Assembly (NCBI GenBank): GCA_964472265.1
Contig: CAYYJO010000071.1
Coordinates: 1 to 9,908, forward strand
Length of the DNA stretch: 9,908 nucleotides
Direction of reading: 5' to 3'
Origin: JAGNLA01 sp964472265
GTDB taxonomy: Bacteria; Caldisericota; Caldisericia; JAAYUI01
A program made the translations under genes and the position numbers. The notes under the pieces were generated by a model. The model worked only from the letters and a program-made list of their open reading frames with translations. It did no database searches and was not told where the DNA came from. Positions within the stretch are counted from its first letter, which is position 1. Each line of letters starts with the position of its first letter. Shown piece by piece: positions 1-5,664 of this stretch.

Positions 1-2
1 AT

Positions 3-425
3 ATTATATTTAACGATATAATTGACATAAAAATTAATATTATGTACAAAAGTATTCCAATAGAGTTGTTGTCAATAGGACAAAAATCATCTGTATTAAT
101 GATTTTATATTTATTGAACGATGATAAAACAATTATTATTGATTCGCAGGATGATTATTTAGATAACAAATACATTATGGATGAATTTGTTAATATTATA
201 AAACAAATAAAGAATAAAAGACAAATAATTATGGCTACAAACAATGGGAATGTTGTAGTCAATAGTGATGCTGAACAAATTATCATTGCTAATTATGATA
301 ACAAAAAAATTACTTATGTTTCAGGGTCAATTGAAGACCCAGACATTCGACAAGAAGCGCTGAAAGTTCTAGAGGGAGGTAAAGAGGCCTTCGAGAAAAG
401 ACGTGATAAGTATAGACTCAGTTAG
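3..425 (+). CDS. C-terminal part of an SMC/ABC-type ATPase (TrlF-like), 5' end outside the window
   Basis: The frame is open, without a stop, from the window edge through the ATG at 42, so that ATG is probably an internal Met and the gene starts upstream. Motifs in order: an ABC signature-like LSIGQKSS, a Walker-B strand with D-loop (TIIIDSQDDYLDN), then MATNNGNVVVNSDAEQI, which aligns with the H-loop stretch usually written THNxNIxVxGDAE. The tail SGSIEDPDIRQ...LEGGKEAFEKR matches the conserved end of TrlF-like and related large ATPases that carry a long coiled coil between two ATPase halves. Known for the family: such proteins bind and hydrolyse ATP, and several lie in defence islands. Oddities: the H-loop His is Asn, and the usual DQPED stretch is DSQDD. 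Base composition is about 27% GC, far below its neighbours, which points to acquisition by transfer. The class is fairly sure; the exact family and function are not. Confidence 0.72.
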   Translation: MIFNDIIDIKINIMYKSIPIELLSIGQKSSVLMILYLLNDDKTIIIDSQDDYLDNKYIMDEFVNIIKQIKNKRQIIMATNNGNVVVNSDAEQIIIANYDNKKITYVSGSIEDPDIRQEALKVLEGGKEAFEKRRDKYRLS

Positions 426-429
426 AGTC
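415..429. terminator. Small inverted repeat at the convergent gene ends (weak candidate)
   Basis: GACTC (415-419) and GAGTC (425-429) can form a 5-bp stem with a 5-nt loop that spans the overlapping stop codons of the two convergent genes. On the plus strand it is followed by the pyrimidine-rich AATCTTTCTTCTCT. The stem is short and there is no clean T-run on either strand, so this is at most a weak terminator and may be chance. Confidence 0.2.
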
Positions 430-1671
430 AATCTTTCTTCTCTCGTGCTTCGGCATCACAATCATATAAAACGTCGAGGCGATGAGGTATGTAAGCCCGG
501 TGACCATGAAACTGATCCAGTGCTTCCCGTCCTCAAGCAGCGAGCCGCCGATGCGGGTTCCGGTCGAGTTGCAGATGTTCCAGCCGACCGTGATGAACGA
601 TGAGACCGTTGAAAGCTCGGTTGGCTGGCAAGCGCCCATCCAGAAGCTGCTCCAGACTGGCCCGGTCATGTTCATCAGCGCATTTCTGATGGCAAAGCCG
701 ATTCCGGCCACAGCAAAGTTAGGCGCAAACAGCGTCAGTAGCAGGAAAGGTATCGAAAGGTACTGGCAATAAATGACTGTCTTGAGATTTCCGATTTTTT
801 TGGCAACGATCGGCGAAATGTACATACCGAAGAAATAGGGGAATTTCGCAATTGAGGACAGGGTTCCCCACTGGTCGGCGGTTGTGTGGTAGATTTTTTT
901 GAAGTACAGGGCGAACAGCGGAACCGTGAAACCGGCGCCAAAGCCGATGAGCAGCTGGCCGACAAGGACTTTCCAGATGAATCCCCACGACTTGACGTTG
1001 CCGAAATATCTGACAAATATATTCGCACCAGGAGGGATTTGCCTTGGCAATGCCTGAACAGGCCTGAGTCTGAGGTAGAAGCTGACTGACACAATTGACA
1101 GTGCCATGGCGCACACCATTGCCGACCTATAGGCCAGAATGCTGTCCACGTCGACGCTGAAAATCTGTGACGCAAGGTATGTGAGCTTTCCGCCGATGAA
1201 GTTGCCGATGATGACGGCGCCGAGGTTGGCCATTGCAATCAAAGAGAGGACATTGACCCTTTTTTCGGGATCGGTGCTTTCCACAAGCAGCGGGCCTTCC
1301 GAGAGTCCGTGTGCTGAACCGGCGATGGTTGCAACAACGGTTGCGGTCATGATCACCGGCGAGAGCGGGACAAAAACCTGAAGGACGAACATTGGGAACG
1401 AGACGAGCTGGGCGATGAAAATCGACCACTTCCTGCCGATCTTGTCCACCAGCAAACCCATGGGGATCGAGACTATACCGCCAACAATGGTTCCAAGGGC
1501 AGCGAGGGAGGCAATGAAAATTGTGGTGAATCCTCTGGCAAGCAGGAAATATGTGAAGTTGGCCTCGTTTATTCCGCCAGCTAAACCGGCAAAGAACGAT
1601 CCGAACAGGACAAATCTGGTGTTGAAAGGGATGGCGTCCAGAAATCGGAAGGGTTGGAACCGTCTGCTCAT
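418..1671 (-). CDS. Major facilitator superfamily (MFS) transporter, 12 TM
   Basis: A 417-residue integral membrane protein of usual MFS length. Motif A lies between the predicted helices 2 and 3 (GLLVDKIGRK, residues 72-81, with Asp76, Gly79, Arg80 and Lys81). A degenerate second-half copy occurs at about 282-294 (GMYISPIVAKKIG), as expected from the two six-helix halves; a basic cytoplasmic loop (about 201-222) separates them. Inferred role: secondary transport of a small molecule across the cytoplasmic membrane; drug-efflux-like families are possible, but the substrate cannot be read from sequence. The ATG at 1669-1671 is the only sensible start; the nearest purine-rich site (GAGG, minus strand, 1687-1690) is about 15 nt away, inside the preceding gene, so translation is probably coupled. 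Only 7 nt separate it from that gene's stop. Its own stop overlaps the AT-rich ATPase gene by 8 bp, tail to tail. Confidence 0.9.
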   Translation of the reverse strand: MSRRFQPFRFLDAIPFNTRFVLFGSFFAGLAGGINEANFTYFLLARGFTTIFIASLAALGTIVGGIVSIPMGLLVDKIGRKWSIFIAQLVSFPMFVLQVFVPLSPVIMTATVVATIAGSAHGLSEGPLLVESTDPEKRVNVLSLIAMANLGAVIIGNFIGGKLTYLASQIFSVDVDSILAYRSAMVCAMALSIVSVSFYLRLRPVQALPRQIPPGANIFVRYFGNVKSWGFIWKVLVGQLLIGFGAGFTVPLFALYFKKIYHTTADQWGTLSSIAKFPYFFGMYISPIVAKKIGNLKTVIYCQYLSIPFLLLTLFAPNFAVAGIGFAIRNALMNMTGPVWSSFWMGACQPTELSTVSSFITVGWNICNSTGTRIGGSLLEDGKHWISFMVTGLTYLIASTFYMIVMPKHERRKIDSN

Positions 1672-1678
1672 GGGCGGA

Positions 1679-3457
1679 TCAACATTCCTCTATCCTGGAC
1701 TTTGCCAGCCTGCCCATCGCTTCCACGATCTCACCGCCGAAACACAGCCAGAAGCTGAATGCGTAAGGTCTGCGGTTAAGGTAGGACAGGTCGGCATTCT
1801 GGGCGTGACGCTTAAACACACCAGCAACGATCAGCGATATTGCCTTCTCAACCTCGCCAAGCAGTTCGGGGTGTTCGAATTCCTCTTTCTTTGTCCGTCT
1901 GATTTCAAGAAGATTTTCACGCATTGCCATCAAACCTTTGAGCTTCTGGTAAGCTTTTGTTGTCAATGGTTTTGAAATTCCTTCGATGTTGCCAAGGTTT
2001 GCCAGTCTTTCAGGCAATGGACTTGGCATCGTGTCTTCTAGTTCATGGAGGATGAATCTTGCGACGGTCACAAGCTGGGTTGGGTGGTAGTTGCAGGTTT
2101 CGAGGATAGCTTCCGACCTTTTGGCCGATTCACGCCAGTTGTTTGCAAACCATTTGCAAGTGATGGTTTTGCCGTAGAAGCTGGCGAGAAAATTTGGAAG
2201 TGTTATGGTTTGGTCAAAATCTCCCAGCCTGTCCAGGGCGTCCATGCCGATTCTGATTATCTGGCCTGACGGGAAGTCGATTCCTTTGGCCTGAAGGCTC
2301 TTTGTGAGATGACCAACCATCGGTGTGTATTTCGAACCTTTTTCTGGCAACGCAATTTTGACCGGAGGCCTTGATAGTTCGGTGATCAGAGGGCTGGCTT
2401 TGCCAATCAGCGTTATGCAGCACGGCATTTGACTGACGATTTTTGCAAGGTTTGCAAACGAAACCGGTTTTGGGATGTCAAAAACCTTGCTCCTTTGGCC
2501 TCTGGTGAAAGAAAGTATGATTTTGTCTTCAAAGAATGAGGCTTTTGAACGCCATCTGACCAGACCTTCATCGTCATCGCACTCGAGGAAGTATGGCAAT
2601 TCCATTGATTCGTTGGCAAGCTTAAGGCGTTTCAGAGGAAGGCGTGCTTTCGTCAGGGCTTCGTTGTAGGAGTCAGCGAATTCGGCAGGGTTTTGAAGCA
2701 GAGTGGTCAAGGTTATGTTTGATATTTCAGTATTTGTGAGCTTGAAGATGTCTGAAGCCCTTGCAATAACCGGAGTTTGGACGGCAAAGCACTGGCTCCA
2801 TAGGAAACCCCAGATGAACTGCTGCAGACAAGAGATGGTTGCATCAGGATTTTCAGCGATAAAGATTTTGGCTTTAGTGTGGAACAATTTTGCCCTCTCC
2901 ATCACTTCTGGCCTTCTGTGATTTTCGACAGTTTTCAAAGCGCCTCTTACGGCAAAAATTAAGAGCCAGGCGTATGTTTTTATGAGTTCGGGGTCTAGCC
3001 GGTATGATGATATTGACCGTTGTTCGTCGGTTGTAGGAACCAGACCGAAATAGTTTTCTGATTCTGAAATGGCTCTGACGAGTCTGCCTTTTGACCAGTT
3101 GATTCCTAACTCTTTTAGGCTTTCTGCCAGCTCGAACTTTTCGATGATCGAATCAAACTCAGGGGTGATGTGCTTGAAGTGAAAACCCCAGTGTTTGAAC
3201 TGCTTTGGCTCTATTGGCAGCACATAAAACGGGCCAACAGAGATGTCCTGGTGAACCCAGACGATGCCCTTGTGCTTATTGGTGTAGTCGGTCGTTAGCT
3301 GGTAGGGTTTGTCGGTGTGCACGGAAAAGTCGGGAGTTCCGAGCTTTTCATCCTGGATGAAAAACCTTGTGTCAAACCCGTTGATTGACAGCCAATAATC
3401 GGTCGGAATGGCGTCCCACGCAAGATTTTGGTCACCTTTGAAAACAACCTGGCTCAT
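1679..3457 (-). CDS. Unrecognised 592-residue cytoplasmic protein, first gene of the MFS unit
   Basis: I do not recognise this protein. It is a full-length open frame with codon use like its neighbours and a compact partner gene, so it is surely real. There is no signal peptide and no convincing membrane helix; the two most hydrophobic stretches (about 162-174 and 211-223) are short and contain charged or polar residues, so it is probably soluble. The N-terminal 100 residues are rich in aromatics and look beta-rich. The middle (about 155-285) looks helical. An acidic patch ECDDDE lies at 292-297, right after MELPYF. The rest mixes strands and helices, with a basic, helical C-terminus. There is no P-loop, HExxH, HD or other catalytic signature. 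ATG at 3455-3457 is used because no longer in-frame start is evident; the Shine-Dalgarno is weak. The 7-nt gap to the MFS gene suggests one transcript and a shared job, for example handling the transported compound, but that is inference. Confidence 0.8.
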   Translation of the reverse strand: MSQVVFKGDQNLAWDAIPTDYWLSINGFDTRFFIQDEKLGTPDFSVHTDKPYQLTTDYTNKHKGIVWVHQDISVGPFYVLPIEPKQFKHWGFHFKHITPEFDSIIEKFELAESLKELGINWSKGRLVRAISESENYFGLVPTTDEQRSISSYRLDPELIKTYAWLLIFAVRGALKTVENHRRPEVMERAKLFHTKAKIFIAENPDATISCLQQFIWGFLWSQCFAVQTPVIARASDIFKLTNTEISNITLTTLLQNPAEFADSYNEALTKARLPLKRLKLANESMELPYFLECDDDEGLVRWRSKASFFEDKIILSFTRGQRSKVFDIPKPVSFANLAKIVSQMPCCITLIGKASPLITELSRPPVKIALPEKGSKYTPMVGHLTKSLQAKGIDFPSGQIIRIGMDALDRLGDFDQTITLPNFLASFYGKTITCKWFANNWRESAKRSEAILETCNYHPTQLVTVARFILHELEDTMPSPLPERLANLGNIEGISKPLTTKAYQKLKGLMAMRENLLEIRRTKKEEFEHPELLGEVEKAISLIVAGVFKRHAQNADLSYLNRRPYAFSFWLCFGGEIVEAMGRLAKSRIEEC

Positions 3458-3466
3458 TAGGTGGAT

Positions 3467-3472
3467 ATTTTA
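3467..3472 (-). promoter_or_regulatory. Candidate -10 box for the leftward two-gene unit
   Basis: Read on the minus strand this is TAAAAT, a 5/6 match to TATAAT, 9 nt before the ATG of the 592-residue protein. No good -35 lies 16-18 nt upstream (for example GGGAAT at 3490-3495). If used, the leader would be only a few nucleotides long, which fits the absence of a clear ribosome binding site. Weak on its own. Confidence 0.3.
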
Positions 3473-3504
3473 CCTGAAAACCTCGTCTGATTCCCTAAAA
3501 CCTC

Positions 3505-3532
3505 TTTAATGAAATCACCGATTGGATATAAT
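3505..3532 (+). promoter_or_regulatory. Promoter with perfect TATAAT for the SurA/PpiC-like gene
   Basis: TATAAT at 3527-3532 is a perfect -10 box; the best -35 with a 16-nt spacer is TTTAAT (3505-3510), only 3/6. Transcription would start near 3538-3540. The TTG at 3532 that could otherwise start the protein overlaps the -10 box, so the transcript would begin just before the GTG at 3541. It sits back to back with the leftward promoter, making this a compact divergent control region. Confidence 0.5.
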
Positions 3533-3540
3533 TGGGGATC

Positions 3541-4662
3541 GTGAAAAAACTTACAGTAAGGAACATCGTTTTTGGCGTTTTGATCCTCGCGCTTGTGGCC
3601 GGCGTAGCCTATGTCGTCATTGACTCAATCACAAAAGACAAGCCGACAGAAAAAAAGACTGACAAGCTCGTACCGATTCTGACCGGACCTGAAGGCGTGG
3701 TTGCCAGGGTTGGCAAAATAGACATCAAGTCCAAAGAGTATGCCGACATGATGGCCAAAGCCAGGCTGGATTATCTGGTCGAAGGGAAGGATCTTGATGA
3801 TCCGGTCAACATTGACATTGCCAAAACCGTAAGAAGGGACATTCTTGAGGCGCTCATCCAGTATGCGGTCTACCAAAATTACGCGCTCGAGAAGAATATT
3901 CAATTGACCGATGCCGAGATTAACGATGCAATAAACCAGGAGATAGACAGCGATATCTCTATCGCGGGAAGCACAGAAAAACTCGAGAAACAATTGGCCG
4001 ATGAAGGCAAGGGAGGCATAGCCAAACTTCGCCAGGATCTCAAGAAAGACCCGGAATTCCTGAAAGAACTACTCAAAAACAAAGTGAAAGATGAACTCAA
4101 GAAGGGTGTGAAGGTCAACGAACAGGAGACTGAAAAGTTCTATGAGTCAAGGTTGATCGGCATCTCAAGAATAGTCCTCTGGTATGATAAGGATGTTGAT
4201 GGAGCCGATCTCGAAGCCGGTGGCAAAGAGGCAATAGCAAAAATAAGGGACATGATCGGTACAAAAGGAACATTTGAAGAGATCGCCCAGAATTTTTCCG
4301 AAGACACCGAGACCGCCCAAAACGGTGGCAAAGTGCAGGATTTGTTCATCAAGGGTGCTCTTGCTGCAGAGATCGATGATGTTGTGTGGAAGATGAAAGT
4401 CGGTGAAGTCAGCCAGCCAATCCAGACAAAAGAAGCCTTCATGATCGTGAAGCTGGATTTTGAAACCTATGTCTGGCAGTACTATTTTCCTGACACCGTC
4501 AATAAAGTCAAAACCCCGTTTGAAAAGATCAAAAACAAGGTTGCCGACCAGCTCTACACGGTCAAGCTGCTGGAAGTCGAAAACCAGTGGTACAACAACT
4601 ACAAGGCGTTGCTCAAAACAGACATATACATCAAATACCAGAACGAAGACCAGACGAAATAA
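3541..4662 (+). CDS. Membrane-anchored SurA/PpiD-like protein with a degenerate parvulin domain
   Basis: Start chosen at GTG 3541 (373 residues) because TTG at 3532 overlaps a perfect -10 box; GGGGA just before the GTG is a possible but very close Shine-Dalgarno. Numbering from TTG 3532 (subtract 3 for the GTG start): one N-terminal transmembrane anchor at about 11-31 with basic residues before it, then a SurA_N-like helical chaperone region at about 55-205, then a parvulin/PpiC-like domain at about 209-310 with FEEIAQNFSED, the GG of QNGGKV, GEVSQPIQT and the final strand AFMIVKL. This is the topology of PpiD or PrsA: tethered to the membrane with the folding part outside the cytoplasm. Typical parvulins start with xHIL and end with GyHIIkv; here these positions read ISRIVL and AFMIVKL, so both usual histidines are absent. 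It is probably a chaperone rather than an efficient prolyl isomerase. A strong terminator follows. Confidence 0.85.
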   Translation: MKKLTVRNIVFGVLILALVAGVAYVVIDSITKDKPTEKKTDKLVPILTGPEGVVARVGKIDIKSKEYADMMAKARLDYLVEGKDLDDPVNIDIAKTVRRDILEALIQYAVYQNYALEKNIQLTDAEINDAINQEIDSDISIAGSTEKLEKQLADEGKGGIAKLRQDLKKDPEFLKELLKNKVKDELKKGVKVNEQETEKFYESRLIGISRIVLWYDKDVDGADLEAGGKEAIAKIRDMIGTKGTFEEIAQNFSEDTETAQNGGKVQDLFIKGALAAEIDDVVWKMKVGEVSQPIQTKEAFMIVKLDFETYVWQYYFPDTVNKVKTPFEKIKNKVADQLYTVKLLEVENQWYNNYKALLKTDIYIKYQNEDQTK

Positions 4663-4677
4663 TCCAAACCAAAACAC

Positions 4678-4716
4678 AAGCCCTCCATACATTTGTGGGG
4701 GGCTTTTTCTTTTTTT
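4678..4716 (+). terminator. Rho-independent terminator after the SurA/PpiC-like gene
   Basis: AAGCCCTCC (4678-4686) pairs with GGGGGGCTT (4697-4705), nine pairs with one G-U, around a 10-nt loop. It is followed directly by a T-rich tract (4704-4716, one C within the T-run). It begins 15 nt after the TAA, so the gene is transcribed as a single unit from its own promoter. Confidence 0.9.
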
Positions 4717-4723
4717 GTTCCGA

Positions 4724-4765
4724 TTGACAGTTTTATCATCGGGGTTATCCTAATTTTTTAGGAGG
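4724..4765 (+). promoter_or_regulatory. Sigma-70-type promoter and Shine-Dalgarno of the lipoprotein gene
   Basis: TTGACA (4724-4729) is a perfect -35; 16 nt later comes TATCCT (4746-4751), a 4/6 -10. A transcript starting near 4758 would have a leader of about 13 nt holding a perfect AGGAGG (4760-4765), five nt before the ATG. The promoter begins right after the preceding terminator. Confidence 0.65.
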
Positions 4766-4770
4766 CAAAG

Positions 4771-5547
4771 ATGAGACATCTGGCAGGGATTTTGGCGATA
4801 ATGCTGATTTTTTCGGTTTCTTGCGGAGGGTCAAAATACGCAAACATGAGTTGCGGATTCAGTACTGATGACAATCCGAACCACGACGCACCGATGACCG
4901 TGAAGTTCAGGGGCACAGCTGAAGGTGACGTGAAATCATGGGACTGGAGCTTCAGCGATGGAGGAAAGGCAACCGGCATGGAGCCAGAGCACGTCTTTGA
5001 AAAGGAAGGCGAGTACAGCGCCACTCTCAAGATAACCTGCATCGATGACTACAGCGTTTCAATGACGATGGTTGGCATCACGGTCAAAAACGGTCTGCGA
5101 TCATTCCGGTCGGGTGATTTCCATGTTGATGTGCTGGACAAAGGCGAATCCTACGAGTTTTCTGTTTCAGGCTACACCAATGGTTGGGTCGGCATTGCTT
5201 TCCCCAGGGAACCTGAAAAACTGACAGGCGCAAACCTTGTGATGGGCTATGTAAAAGATGGCGCACCCGATGTTGCCGACATGCACTTCACTTCAGAAAC
5301 CGATTTTGGTAGAGACGATGAGGCAGGTGGCAAAAACGACGTGACACCGGTTGACGGTTCCGAGTTTTTCTCGCCAAATAAAGCAACCGATATCACCTTT
5401 GACATCCCAAAGGTAACCGATGACAAGTTCGATATCCCTTTGAAACCAGGGAAAATGAACGTCTGGCTGGGAATAGGGCCTGACAATGGCAAGAATTTCA
5501 CCTCAAAGCCTGTCACTTCCGGCTGGCTGGAAATTGACCTGCCCTAA
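4771..5547 (+). CDS. Lipoprotein with a PKD domain and a DOMON domain
   Basis: 258 residues. A lipoprotein-type signal peptide ends at Cys18 (SVSCGG); the -3 residue is Ser, a less usual lipobox, but the hydrophobic core and following Gly-Gly fit. Predicted mature protein: lipid-anchored, outside the cytoplasm. Residues about 40-106 are a PKD (Ig-like beta sandwich) domain, shown by WDWSFSDGG at 57-65 and HVFEKEGEYSATL at 74-86. Residues about 114-257 look like a DOMON domain: GWVGIAF at 138-144, then MGYVKDGAPDVADMHF, the polar stretch around GGKNDV (186-191), and a late strand MNVWLGIG. Known for these families: PKD domains act as spacers or adhesion modules; DOMON domains bind haem or sugars. 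Met158, Met171 and His172 are candidate ligands, but I cannot say that haem is bound. Start and expression signals are excellent. No terminator is visible before the peptidase gene. Confidence 0.85.
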   Translation: MRHLAGILAIMLIFSVSCGGSKYANMSCGFSTDDNPNHDAPMTVKFRGTAEGDVKSWDWSFSDGGKATGMEPEHVFEKEGEYSATLKITCIDDYSVSMTMVGITVKNGLRSFRSGDFHVDVLDKGESYEFSVSGYTNGWVGIAFPREPEKLTGANLVMGYVKDGAPDVADMHFTSETDFGRDDEAGGKNDVTPVDGSEFFSPNKATDITFDIPKVTDDKFDIPLKPGKMNVWLGIGPDNGKNFTSKPVTSGWLEIDLP

Positions 5548-5561
5548 AGAAAAGATAACAT
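5534..5561 (+). promoter_or_regulatory. Candidate promoter for the M3 peptidase gene
   Basis: TTGACC (5534-5539, 5/6) and TAACAT (5556-5561, 4/6) are separated by 16 nt, the same spacing as the better promoter at 4724. It overlaps the end of the lipoprotein gene. It would give a leader of nearly 100 nt to the preferred ATG at 5665. Read-through from the lipoprotein gene is an alternative, since no terminator separates the two. Confidence 0.4.
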
Positions 5562-5616
5562 TTACTCAAGGGGTGATTCAGTGATCGCAATCATGTAATC
5601 CTTAATGACTGAAATG

Positions 5617-5633
5617 GCCGGCGCAAAACCGGC
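5617..5633 (+). other. GC-rich hairpin in the peptidase leader
   Basis: GCCGG (5617-5621) and CCGGC (5629-5633) form a 5-bp stem with a 7-nt loop containing AAAA. No T-run follows, so it is not a terminator. It ends about 20 nt before the Shine-Dalgarno of the preferred start at 5665 and may influence translation, or be chance. Confidence 0.25.
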
Positions 5634-5664
5634 AGACAATTCATTTATGCATGAAAGGATTTTC

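Noticed and set aside
42..425. A complete small gene starting at ATG 42.
   Set aside because: The frame stays open to the left edge and the protein begins in the middle of an ATPase domain just before the signature motif, so the Met is internal and the gene is partial.
415..429. A functional bidirectional terminator between the convergent genes.
   Set aside because: The stem is only 5 bp and no clean T-run follows on either strand; it is listed only as a weak candidate.
735..1238. Overlapping minus-strand frames within the MFS gene.
   Set aside because: The MFS frame has continuous membrane segments and motif A; the others give Ser/Arg/His-rich products without any motif.
1415..1975. A 186-codon plus-strand frame across the junction of the two minus-strand genes.
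   Set aside because: It lies antisense to two well-supported genes, has no Shine-Dalgarno and a protein of improbable composition; it is a shadow frame.
1679..3457. Bacillithiol synthase BshC-like protein, suggested by length and a few local resemblances.
   Set aside because: I could not line up any defining motif, so no function is assigned.
4165..4692. A 175-codon minus-strand frame opposite the SurA/PpiC-like gene.
   Set aside because: Antisense to a gene with clear domains, and it starts inside the terminator hairpin; its Phe/Val-rich protein is typical of a shadow frame.
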